Shown here: positions 1 to 6,364 of the stretch, piece by piece | Layout of the letters: each line of letters starts with the position of its first letter | How positions within the stretch are numbered: the stretch's first letter is position 1 | NCBI GenBank assembly: GCA_002390045.1 | Contig: DGSB01000044.1 | Coordinates: forward strand, 1-6,685 | Length of the DNA: 6,685 bases | Direction: 5' to 3' | DNA from: Fibrobacter sp. UBA4373 | GTDB taxonomy: Bacteria > Fibrobacterota > Fibrobacteria > Fibrobacterales > Fibrobacteraceae | The notes under the pieces: generated by a model | What the model was told of the DNA's origin: nothing | What the model saw: only the letters and a program-made list of their open reading frames with translations | Databases searched by the model: none | Program-made: the position numbers and the translations under genes

Positions 1-67
1 ATCGGCTTTTCGGATTGCAGTCCGAGAATCGAATAGGGAAAACATGTTCCGTAATTTCTTTTTCCAT
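1..67 (-). CDS. Partial: N-terminus of a probable hotdog-fold thioesterase
   Basis: This minus-strand frame starts at ATG 67-65 and stays open to the left edge (22 codons seen). The start is well supported: AGGAAGG lies at 80-74, six bases upstream, a near-ideal Shine-Dalgarno. The peptide begins MEKEITEHVF and continues PIRFSDCNPKSR. An aromatic-x-(I/V)-R-(F/S)-x-(D/E) strand followed by a (D/N)-P-x-(G/S) turn near residue 10-20 is how many 4-hydroxybenzoyl-CoA or acyl-ACP thioesterases begin, with the turn carrying the acidic or Asn active-site region. That resemblance is from memory of the family and covers only 22 residues, so the gene is well supported but the function is tentative. It sits 64 bases downstream of the cyclic-nucleotide-binding-like gene on the same strand, with no clear terminator between them, so they may share a transcript. 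Confidence 0.5.
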   Translation of the reverse strand, partial: MEKEITEHVFPIRFSDCNPKSR

Positions 68-73
68 ACAAAG

Positions 74-80
74 CCTTCCT
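74..80 (-). promoter_or_regulatory. Strong Shine-Dalgarno fixing the start of the left-edge gene
   Basis: On the minus strand AGGAAGG ends six bases before ATG 67-65. It is the strongest ribosome binding site in the window. It selects this ATG over the in-frame upstream ATG at 93-91, which has no comparable site in front of it. This is the main reason to accept a gene of which only 22 codons are visible. Confidence 0.6.
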
Positions 81-131
81 CTTGAAACCGTCATGAAACC
101 GTTTTACTTTTGATTACGCACAAAATAACTT

Positions 132-608
132 TTAGTTCGATGCGGCAAGGCGCACGAAATGGTCGGTATAACGTAACCGCTTGCTGATAATCCGCGCCAG
201 ATTGCGCATTACAATAAAGCCCACATCGGGGTGCGCTTCCAAGTGCATCAGGAACGCGTGACTGTCAATTTTAATGACGCTCGCCGCAGTTTTAGCAATC
301 ACGCGCGCAGAGTGGACATCGTTTTCTAGGAGCGCCATTTCACCGACAACAGAGCCGACCTTTAAACGGCAGGCATCAATAAAATGATCTTCGCCGGGGA
401 CCGAGAAATAAACCTCGATATCCCCGCTTTCGACGACATAGAAGCTATGGCTTTCGGTTCCCTCTTCGAGCAAGATTTCATTTTTAGAAAGCGAAACCCG
501 GGAAATGATATCGTCAATTTCCTCGATCTGCTCCAATTTGACATCTTGAAATATTTTCGAGGTCATCAAGTTTTTGACCAACTGTGAAACGTTGTCGCTC
601 TGTTCCAT
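132..608 (-). CDS. Single-domain cyclic-nucleotide-binding-like protein (CAP_ED fold), no DNA-binding domain
   Basis: 158 residues. Residues 1-35 form a helical lead-in, 38-120 the beta-roll, and 121-155 the C-terminal helices. The roll shows the family hallmarks: an E-x-G turn at 48-50, F-x-V-x-x-G-x-I-x-V around 56-66, and the phosphate-binding cassette G89-E90-M91-A92-L93-L94. E90 is the position that contacts the ribose 2'-OH in CAP. The cassette arginine that grips the cyclic phosphate, normally in P-R-(S/T)-A, is His99 here (V-H-S-A-R), so classical cAMP/cGMP binding is doubtful. There is no winged-helix domain: CRP/FNR regulators run to about 210-230 residues and this protein stops after the roll. 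It is likely a soluble cytoplasmic sensor or scaffold acting through a partner. The start at ATG 608-606 is backed by AGAGAGG six bases upstream. It is transcribed divergently from aroA and may be co-transcribed with the thioesterase-like gene to its left. Confidence 0.85.
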   Translation of the reverse strand: MEQSDNVSQLVKNLMTSKIFQDVKLEQIEEIDDIISRVSLSKNEILLEEGTESHSFYVVESGDIEVYFSVPGEDHFIDACRLKVGSVVGEMALLENDVHSARVIAKTAASVIKIDSHAFLMHLEAHPDVGFIVMRNLARIISKRLRYTDHFVRLAASN

Positions 609-651
609 ACAAAACCTCTCTATGTTATTAATTTAATCTAAATTTGATATT
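609..651. promoter_or_regulatory. 43-base divergent intergenic region with both transcription start regions
   Basis: This AT-rich gap lies between two divergent start codons, so any promoters overlap here or extend into the coding regions. On the minus side AGAGAGG serves the cyclic-nucleotide-binding-like gene. On the plus side there is no Shine-Dalgarno before aroA. The string TAAATTTG at 639-646 fits the Bacteroidetes -7 consensus TAnnTTTG, and TTTAAT at 632-637 matches five of six bases of a sigma-70 -10 box, but neither has a convincing upstream partner. The promoter assignment is therefore an inference from arrangement. Confidence 0.4.
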
Positions 652-1992
652 ATGAACAAGAATTCCTCGAACCCCGCTTTTTTGGAAATTCAGGCTTTGG
701 ACCATATTCAAGGGGAAATTCGCCTTCCCGGTTCGAAAAGCATTACCAACCGCGCCTACATTTTGGCGGCTCTTGCCCGTGGGGAAACACGACTCCACAA
801 CATATTGTGGAGCGACGACACGTTGGCAATGGCCGAATCTTTAGAAAAGCTCGGCGTTAAAGGGATCGAGGTTTCCGATGATTTTAAAGATGTCACGATT
901 CCGGGCCAAAACGGCCGATTTCCGGCAGAAAAGGCCGACCTTTTCGTGGGAAATTCCGGAACCTCTATTCGGTTCCTGACGGCGGCCATCGCCTTAGGAA
1001 AGGGCGAATTTACCCTGACGGGCATTGAACGCATGAAGGAACGCCCGATCCGCGACCTGGTCGATGCCCTGTCCCAGATCGGCGCCAAAATCGATTATGC
1101 AGAAAATGCGGGATTCCCGCCGATCGTTCTACATGCCAACGGTTTGCACGGCGAAGTTCTCCACATCCGCGGGAACGTTTCGAGCCAGTATCTGACAGCT
1201 ATTTTACTTGCAGCGCCCTGCATGCAAAAACCGCTAAAAATCGTCGTCGACGGAGAGCTTATTTCGAAGCCTTACGTGACCATGACTCTCCGCATGATGC
1301 GCGATTTTGGCGTAGATGTCAAAAATCTGGATTTTAAGGAATTCCACGTTCCCAATATCGGCTACACCTCTCCGGGCGATTATGACATTGAAGGAGACGC
1401 TTCGAGCGCGAGTTACGCTTTAGCGGCAGCGGCGATTTCGGACGGACCTGTCCGCCTGCTCGGTCTCGACGACAACAGCATGCAGGGAGACATTCACTTT
1501 GCAGATGTCCTTGCCGAAATGGGCGCAAAGGTTTCTTACGGGAAAGGTTTTGTGGAAAGCCGCCGCGGAGAATTTCCGCTCCGAGCAATCGACAAGGACC
1601 TGTCGGCCATTCCGGATGCAGCGATGACCGTTGCCGCCCTTTGCCTTTTTGCCAAAGGAACGAGCACCATCCGCGGAATCCATAGTTGGAAAGTCAAGGA
1701 AACCGACCGCATTCAGGCGATGGTCAACGAACTTTCCAAAACCGGTGCGGCCGTCAGCGCCACCGACGATTCCATTACGATTACGCCGCCAAAGGAATTC
1801 CTTTCGGCAGAATTTGAAACGTACAACGATCACCGCATGGCCATGTGCATGAGCCTTGCCGCCTTTGGAATTCAAAAACAAAATTCCATTCGCATCCTTG
1901 ATCCGCTCTGCGTGAACAAAACATATCCGGCTTACTGGATGGATTTGAAAACCTTGACCGGCGCAAGCTTTGAAATTCCGAGAGTCAAATGA
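652..1992 (+). CDS. aroA: 3-phosphoshikimate 1-carboxyvinyltransferase (EPSP synthase)
   Basis: Sixth step of the shikimate pathway: transfers enolpyruvyl from PEP to shikimate-3-phosphate, giving EPSP and phosphate, in the cytoplasm. 446 residues, against about 427 in E. coli, with a slightly longer N-terminus. Landmarks: GSKSITNR at 27-34 (K29, S30, R34, substrate and PEP binding), the PEP loop GNSGTSIRFL at 100-109, R127 in RMKERPI, SSQ at 177-179 (shikimate phosphate), GDASSASY near 245-252, IPDAAM with catalytic D322, WKVKETDR at 346-353 (K349, E350, R353), YNDHRM at 391-396 (R395) and K423 in NKTYP. Every expected catalytic residue is present. The loop has Phe108 where E. coli has Pro101. 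No Shine-Dalgarno precedes ATG 652, yet the start fits the family's N-terminal strand. It overlaps the next gene by four bases (ATGA), so the two are probably translationally coupled. Confidence 0.97.
   Translation: MNKNSSNPAFLEIQALDHIQGEIRLPGSKSITNRAYILAALARGETRLHNILWSDDTLAMAESLEKLGVKGIEVSDDFKDVTIPGQNGRFPAEKADLFVGNSGTSIRFLTAAIALGKGEFTLTGIERMKERPIRDLVDALSQIGAKIDYAENAGFPPIVLHANGLHGEVLHIRGNVSSQYLTAILLAAPCMQKPLKIVVDGELISKPYVTMTLRMMRDFGVDVKNLDFKEFHVPNIGYTSPGDYDIEGDASSASYALAAAAISDGPVRLLGLDDNSMQGDIHFADVLAEMGAKVSYGKGFVESRRGEFPLRAIDKDLSAIPDAAMTVAALCLFAKGTSTIRGIHSWKVKETDRIQAMVNELSKTGAAVSATDDSITITPPKEFLSAEFETYNDHRMAMCMSLAAFGIQKQNSIRILDPLCVNKTYPAYWMDLKTLTGASFEIPRVK
793..812 (+). repeat. Perfect inverted repeat inside aroA
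   Basis: CTCCACAA at 793-800, a CATA loop, and TTGTGGAG at 805-812 form an exact eight-base stem. It lies about 140 bases into aroA over the codons for L-H-N-I-L-W. No T-run follows, so it is not an intrinsic terminator. It could be a weak RNA hairpin, a protein-binding palindrome, or chance. Confidence 0.5.
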
Positions 1993-4187
1993 AACGATTC
2001 AGTTCCGCACTTTTGATCTTGGCCGCGGCACTCCAGGCGGCAACGGTAACGGCAAAAAAAGACTCCTTGCCGGATACCCTTGCCTTTAGCCCCAAGCCCT
2101 ACATTTCGACAGCCGATTACCAGACGATTGTCGATTCCATGGCCCCAGGCTCTAAGTTCGGACTTTCCATTCGTTCGCTTCGCACAGGAAAGCAGATCGC
2201 CGCCGTCAATGCGGACTCGTTCTTTACGCCGGCAAGCACCATGAAAACCGTCACCACGGCGGCGGCTCTCGACTATTTACCGCTCGATTTTCAGGCCAAG
2301 ACTTCCGTCCATATGGAAGGCAGTTTTACCGGTAAAACCTTTAGCGGGGTCATCCGTTTACGCGGGGAAGGCGACCCGAATATTTCGGCCAGATATTACA
2401 CGGAACCGTTTTACGTTCTGGGCCATTTTGCGGACTCCATCCGGTCTAAAAATATCGACACTTTGCGGATTCGCGTGGAACTCGACACAAGCTATTTTTC
2501 GGGACCGCGAAAACCAGACCACTGGCGAGCCAACTATTTCGATTCTTGGTACGGCGCAGAAATCACCCCGCTAGAATTTAACGACAACTGTTCGCTTATC
2601 CGCATGACGCCGGGCAAAAAAATCGGCGACACGGCAAGCATCACGGTGGATCCAGACGTCGGATTTGTCAAAGTGGAAAACTCGCTGATTACCGGAAATG
2701 GCAACCGGCGAAAATGGAAATATTCCCTCGACAAAGATGCGCCTGTCATTCGCATTTCGGGAACGATCGGTTTAAACGTGACCGATGCCGCGATCGTGAT
2801 TCCGGTACGCGACCCGAACCATTACTTTGAAGCCGCCTTTATCCAAGCGTTGAAAGATCGCGGCTTGACGGTCATTCAAGATTCTTCCGCCCAGAGCGGC
2901 CTTGACATTTATACGTTCCATTACGCGGGAACTCCCCTGTTAAGCTTTCTCGATGAAATCAACCAGCGGAGTCAAAACCTGCACGCCGAAACCCTTTTCC
3001 GCAACTTTGCAGCCGCCAAATTTGGCGTCGGGAACTTGGAAAACGGCAAGAAAGGCGTTCATGAATTCATTCAAAAATTAGGTCTTTCTCCAGACGACTT
3101 TATTTTGTTCGACGGTTGCGGACTTTCGCCCAAGAATAAGCTCAAGCCTTCTTCCGAAACCCAACTGCTCGCGCGAATGGCTCGGCATCCCCACGGAAAA
3201 TACTACATCCAAAGTTTTGCAAGCCCGGGAGTCGGCAGCGGTCACAAGCGCATGCGGGATTTGGAATACAACTGGCGCATTCGCTTTAAGACAGGATTTA
3301 TCAACGAAGCGCACGGCCTTGTCGGCTACATGCCGACCCTTGACGGAGATACGCTCGTCATCGCGAGCTATTTGAACCACACCGGTAAAACGCCCGACAA
3401 CACTTGCCGCGGAGCGCTCGATTCTATCTGGTCGAGCATTTACCGCGCAACGAACAACGGATACGCTTCGCTGCTTTCTATGAAGGATATTTACATTCAA
3501 GGCGAATCGGTCAGCGGGCTCGAAAACCGGATTCGCTTTTTCTCGGAAAAGTTCCTCGGCAAGCCTTATTTGCTTGGGCCTACAGGCGAAGGCTATCTGG
3601 ACACCATCGAACCCAAGCCGATGATCTATACGGATTCTTTAGATTGCGTCACTTATTTGGAACATGTAATCGCGCTTGCCAAAAGCCCTGACGAAGACAG
3701 CCTTTTTAATACGCTCCAAAAAATCCGCTATTTAAATGGAGACATCGCTTACAAAAACCGCAAACATTACTTTGTACTGGACTGGATCGGCGAAGGCACT
3801 TTTGCAAGGCAAATTCCTCAGCCGAACGACACGACTGTCGTACGGAAAATTCCAAAGAAGAAATTTTTCAATTCCAAAAAGATCGCCTATAATCAACCGG
3901 ACCCTGAAATTTATTTAAGCTACCTGCCGCTTCACAAGGCGATTGAATTCGCCAGTTCCCCGTGGCAAGGCGAAAGCACGATCCGCGGCGTCGGATTCGT
4001 TAGCCGCTTAGGCGTCATAGACGTTTTCCACACAGGATTCCTTATTTTAGAAAAAGGGAAAAAGCCCGTTTTAAGGGACGCCTCTTTTAAATTCGGAAAA
4101 GTCCTGGACCACGAATTGCAGGAATATTTGGAATCCTGGGTCGGAACGGGCAAGCTTCCGGGAATTCTGTTCTTCCAATTTTTATAA
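1989..4187 (+). CDS. Exported PBP4-type D-Ala-D-Ala carboxypeptidase/endopeptidase fused to a DUF1460 amidase-like domain
   Basis: 732 residues acting on peptidoglycan in the periplasm. Residues 1-22 are a signal peptide (KR, hydrophobic run, T-V-T-A before KK) without a lipobox cysteine. Residues about 40-480 are a peptidase S13/PBP4 (DacB) domain with all three penicillin-binding motifs: S83-T-M-K86 (nucleophile), S328-Q-N330 and K434-T-G436. The long stretch between the first two matches the inserted subdomains of PBP4. Residues about 505-732 match DUF1460 (N-acetylmuramoyl-L-alanine amidase-like, cysteine-peptidase fold): F-L-G-K-P-Y near 525, catalytic-type D552-C553 in D-C-V-T-Y, H593 in K-H-Y-F, H681 in H-T-G-F and a C-terminal D-x-x-L-x-x-Y-L. 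The first domain should trim or cleave D-Ala-linked peptide crosslinks; the second probably cleaves amide bonds in muropeptides. E. coli DacB has 477 residues and lacks the second domain. The start overlaps the aroA stop, with GAGAG five bases upstream. Confidence 0.92.
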   Translation: MKRFSSALLILAAALQAATVTAKKDSLPDTLAFSPKPYISTADYQTIVDSMAPGSKFGLSIRSLRTGKQIAAVNADSFFTPASTMKTVTTAAALDYLPLDFQAKTSVHMEGSFTGKTFSGVIRLRGEGDPNISARYYTEPFYVLGHFADSIRSKNIDTLRIRVELDTSYFSGPRKPDHWRANYFDSWYGAEITPLEFNDNCSLIRMTPGKKIGDTASITVDPDVGFVKVENSLITGNGNRRKWKYSLDKDAPVIRISGTIGLNVTDAAIVIPVRDPNHYFEAAFIQALKDRGLTVIQDSSAQSGLDIYTFHYAGTPLLSFLDEINQRSQNLHAETLFRNFAAAKFGVGNLENGKKGVHEFIQKLGLSPDDFILFDGCGLSPKNKLKPSSETQLLARMARHPHGKYYIQSFASPGVGSGHKRMRDLEYNWRIRFKTGFINEAHGLVGYMPTLDGDTLVIASYLNHTGKTPDNTCRGALDSIWSSIYRATNNGYASLLSMKDIYIQGESVSGLENRIRFFSEKFLGKPYLLGPTGEGYLDTIEPKPMIYTDSLDCVTYLEHVIALAKSPDEDSLFNTLQKIRYLNGDIAYKNRKHYFVLDWIGEGTFARQIPQPNDTTVVRKIPKKKFFNSKKIAYNQPDPEIYLSYLPLHKAIEFASSPWQGESTIRGVGFVSRLGVIDVFHTGFLILEKGKKPVLRDASFKFGKVLDHELQEYLESWVGTGKLPGILFFQFL

Positions 4188-4189
4188 GG

Positions 4190-4612
4190 TCAAAAGGCGA
4201 GAATGGCGGTCAGTTCAAACTTGTCCCCGCCATTTTTTTCGAACGCGGTAAAAGAATCCGGCTTCCAGCCGTATACATCCATCGTTAAAGAATTCGAAAT
4301 AATGTTTTCGGCTTTTTCCACGTCTTGCCAGATCATTGCGTTCGGCGAACGGTAATAGCGGAGCATTCCCAAGGCCCGCGTACATTCCGGATAATTATCC
4401 ACCAGCGCATAGGCGCACTTCATAAAGGAAGTCTCCACGATTTTGACCACTTTATAAAGCCGACGCGGCACCAAGAATTCCCGAAGGTCATGCAAGTCTG
4501 GAGCGATCTTCGAATCGCCATTAAAATAGGTCAGCAGCTCTTGGAAAACGACCGAATCCTTTTCCAAAAGGGGCGAGCATTGCGATATCAACTGTTCCAT
4601 ACTTGCCGGCAT
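4190..4612 (-). CDS. Hypothetical protein, family not recognised
   Basis: 140 residues, with no signal peptide or membrane segment and no motif I can assign. The sequence reads as mostly helical with regular hydrophobic spacing (for example residues 6-30 and 48-80), followed by an aromatic-rich stretch near 85-100 (L-R-Y-Y-R, I-W-Q-D-V) and a short strand-like C-terminus. It is probably a small cytoplasmic protein. The start at ATG 4612-4610 is preferred because GAGG lies eight bases upstream; the next ATG (codon 5, 4600-4598) has no such site. It begins 5 bases after the stop of the oxidoreductase gene on the same strand, so it is the second gene of a two-gene operon. Its last 15 or so codons contain the inverted repeat and T-run that terminates the opposing transcript, and its stop codon lies 2 bases from the opposing stop. 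Confidence 0.75.
   Translation of the reverse strand: MPASMEQLISQCSPLLEKDSVVFQELLTYFNGDSKIAPDLHDLREFLVPRRLYKVVKIVETSFMKCAYALVDNYPECTRALGMLRYYRSPNAMIWQDVEKAENIISNSLTMDVYGWKPDSFTAFEKNGGDKFELTAILAF
4202..4239 (+). terminator. Intrinsic terminator of the aroA unit, embedded in the opposing gene
   Basis: AATGGCGG at 4202-4209 pairs perfectly with CCGCCATT at 4227-4234, giving an eight-base GC-rich stem with a 17-base loop. A run of seven T at 4233-4239 overlaps the stem base. It begins 14 bases after the stop codon of the rightward unit, exactly where a Rho-independent terminator for that unit would be expected. Read leftward, the same stem is followed by only four T (complement of 4192-4195), ten bases away, so it looks one-directional. 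The loop is longer than typical, which is the main doubt. Confidence 0.65.
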
Positions 4613-4617
4613 AAAGC

Positions 4618-5628
4618 TTACCTCGTAGAACGTACACTCTCAATATACCAAGAATTTCGTAGACTGTCGAGAACTTTCATGATTTCGAGGGTTTTAGCCC
4701 ACGGCATTTCCGCACATTCCTTCCGTCCTTCTTCGATTGCCTTTTTGCAGGCAAGAACTTCGTACTCGTAAAAGTTCTCAATCTTTGAAGGAACAATGGA
4801 TTCCGTTAAAGTTCCTGAATGATCGAAAATCTGGATTTCGACCATATCGTTCAGGTTCTGTACACGGATAAAGCCCTTGGTTCCATAAATAGTGCCTTCG
4901 TTATGAGTCGGCGCCACCATGGATGTTTTTAGATAAGCCTTTTGCCCGTGGCTGTAGGTCAAGTTGATCCAGTCCGTGGCATCGACGCCTGTCGGGAACG
5001 CAACGCTTTTTGTTTCCGTATTTTCCACCCGATTGTCTTTGCCTCCGATTTGCGGATCGGTAAGGAAAATATCGGCAAAGGTCAAGCTGTAAACGCCCAG
5101 GTCCAGAAGAGCGCCTCCCGCAAGTTTGGGATCGCGAAGACGTTCACGGTGCGAAAGCGGCATCGAAAAATCTGCCTCGACGGTTTCGACCTTTCCGATT
5201 GTTCCCTGCAAAATTTTTCCCCTGATCATTTGAACTGCCGGCAAAAAGCGCGTCCACATGGCTTCACAAAGGAAAGTCCCCTTTTCTTTGGCACGCGCGA
5301 TTACGTGAGAAGCTTCGTCCGCATTTGTCGTGAACGCTTTTTCCACGAGCAGATTTTTGGTATGCTCTATGCAAAGCAAGGAATGGGCGGCATGTTCGGA
5401 ATGCGGAGTAGCGATGTAAATGAGATCCACGTCCGGGTCTTGCGCAAGTTCTTCATAGCTGCCATAAGCCTTTTCAAATCCATTTTCCGCGGCAAAATTT
5501 TGAGCTTTTTCCAAGCTTCGGGAAGCGATTGCATAGGCTTCGACACCATAGCCCTGTTCTTGGAGAGCCTTTACAGCACAAGTCATTTTGCCCGCAATAT
5601 GTCCACAGCCTAGAATTCCGAATTTCAT
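4618..5628 (-). CDS. Gfo/Idh/MocA family NAD(P)-dependent oxidoreductase, dihydrodiol-dehydrogenase-like
   Basis: 336 residues, the normal family length. Residues 1-120 form a Rossmann domain: dinucleotide motif G7-x-G9-x-x-A12, A-S-R at 35-37 after the second strand (an Arg there often favours NADP), A-T-P-H at 73-76 and the catalytic E96-K97, here followed by Ala instead of the usual Pro. Residues 121-310 form the substrate half: E-A-M-W-T-R-F-L-P at 122-130, typical of the dimeric dihydrodiol dehydrogenase/glucose-fructose oxidoreductase branch, then G-G-A-L-L-D-L-G-V-Y at 171-180 with D176 and Y180 at the usual catalytic positions, and G-T-K-G-F near 250. It probably oxidises or reduces a sugar or polyol; the substrate cannot be told from sequence. 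There is no export signal, so it is cytoplasmic. AGG lies five bases before ATG 5628. The hypothetical gene follows 5 bases downstream. Confidence 0.92.
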   Translation of the reverse strand: MKFGILGCGHIAGKMTCAVKALQEQGYGVEAYAIASRSLEKAQNFAAENGFEKAYGSYEELAQDPDVDLIYIATPHSEHAAHSLLCIEHTKNLLVEKAFTTNADEASHVIARAKEKGTFLCEAMWTRFLPAVQMIRGKILQGTIGKVETVEADFSMPLSHRERLRDPKLAGGALLDLGVYSLTFADIFLTDPQIGGKDNRVENTETKSVAFPTGVDATDWINLTYSHGQKAYLKTSMVAPTHNEGTIYGTKGFIRVQNLNDMVEIQIFDHSGTLTESIVPSKIENFYEYEVLACKKAIEEGRKECAEMPWAKTLEIMKVLDSLRNSWYIESVRSTR

Positions 5629-5659
5629 ATAAACCTGCTTGGAGAATTTTCTTCTTTAA

Positions 5660-5688
5660 AGTATATGTAAAATATTTGCCAACTTGCA
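5660..5688 (-). promoter_or_regulatory. Possible promoter of the oxidoreductase operon
   Basis: On the minus strand TATACT (5665-5660) matches five of six bases of a -10 box and lies about 30 bases upstream of the oxidoreductase ATG. At a 17-base spacing upstream is TGCAAG (5688-5683), a poor -35 box. The AT-rich intergenic setting supports promoter activity, but the -35 element is unconvincing. Confidence 0.35.
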
Positions 5689-5701
5689 TAATTTCAAAAA
5701 A

Positions 5702-6358
5702 CTATCGCATTGCTTTTTTCCTTTCGTTCCAGATTTGTCCATAACTTTTTATCCGAATCATACGAACTTGCGGGTATTTTTCTTGCATCCAAGGGAAGAA
5801 ATGCCCACATACAATCAAACTATGTGGGTTCTTTCTTTGAATCAATTCGTCCAAACCAATAATGAAAAGTCGCGTACCTTCCTTTTCTGATACAATACCA
5901 TTTGTCGTTATTGCAAGAGCAGAATTTGATGGCAACCCCTGCCAACACCATTCAAAACTATCCGGAGTACTCCAGCTCGCAGTTGGGATTACATTTATTC
6001 CGTTTTTTTGCCAATGATAGGCAATCACTCGATTGCGGTAACAGTTCCACTGTTGCCGTTCAAGCGAATAGTCCCTATACAAGCTGAAATCAGGTCCGAT
6101 AACTCCTTCCAAATTCTTCAATGTAGGAATATACGCGTAGGGGCTATTCCAATATTTATTTTGGAGTTCATCTTTGACAAAGCAATGCCCCCAATGTCCT
6201 ACACCCCCCGCTTTGATAGCAAGATTGATAGGTATGTAATTTTCCATATCTGGAACATCTTCAATAGGAGACAATGAAGGAACCATCAAAGGACCTGTAA
6301 ACAAAGCTCCCTGCTGTATGAGCAAATGATCCAACGTTATTTGATCTGCCTTAATCAT
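5702..6358 (-). CDS. DUF4417 domain-containing protein
   Basis: 218 residues from the preferred start. The whole protein fits DUF4417, a family of unknown function often seen in phages and integrative elements. Diagnostic stretches (numbered from the upstream ATG at 6364, add 2): G-P-D-F-S-L-Y-R-D-Y at 90-99, W-N-x-Y-R-x-R at 106-112, G-I-N-V-I-P-T at 122-128 with W131, G-L-P-S-N-S at 143-148, T-N-G at 154-156, and a C-terminal strand L-I-V-C-G-H near 180. There is no signal peptide or membrane helix. Two ATGs compete: 6364 has AGAG directly abutting it, while 6358 has the same AGAG six bases upstream, so 6358 is the likelier start. It lies 19 bases (13 from the upstream ATG) downstream of the toxin-like gene on the same strand. 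Base composition is clearly more AT-rich than the genes to the left, suggesting transfer. Confidence 0.82.
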   Translation of the reverse strand: MIKADQITLDHLLIQQGALFTGPLMVPSLSPIEDVPDMENYIPINLAIKAGGVGHWGHCFVKDELQNKYWNSPYAYIPTLKNLEGVIGPDFSLYRDYSLERQQWNCYRNRVIAYHWQKNGINVIPTASWSTPDSFEWCWQGLPSNSALAITTNGIVSEKEGTRLFIIGLDELIQRKNPHSLIVCGHFFPWMQEKYPQVRMIRIKSYGQIWNERKKAMR

Positions 6359-6364
6359 AAACAT

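Noticed and set aside
1..36. Plus-strand frame ending in TAG at 34-36 as the tail of a rightward gene
   Set aside because: Only 11 codons are visible. The minus-strand reading of the same bases has a strong Shine-Dalgarno, a good start and a thioesterase-like beginning.
1420..1881. Minus-strand 153-codon open frame inside aroA
   Set aside because: Antisense shadow of a fully conserved aroA. The translation is low-complexity in Arg, Gly and His and has no ribosome binding site or family match.
2050..2072. Inverted repeat CGGCAA...TTGCCG near the signal-peptide codons
   Set aside because: Six-base stem with an 11-base loop and no T-run; expected by chance in a sequence of this length.
4942..5613. 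Long plus-strand open frame (223 codons) opposite the oxidoreductase gene
   Set aside because: It is the antisense of a clear Gfo/Idh/MocA gene with intact motifs. Its own translation has no recognisable domain and is Cys- and Arg-rich in the manner of antisense frames.
5705..5721. GCA-T-TGC followed by six T as a plus-strand terminator
   Set aside because: A three-base stem is far too weak, and no rightward gene ends nearby. It lies in the last codons of the DUF4417 gene.
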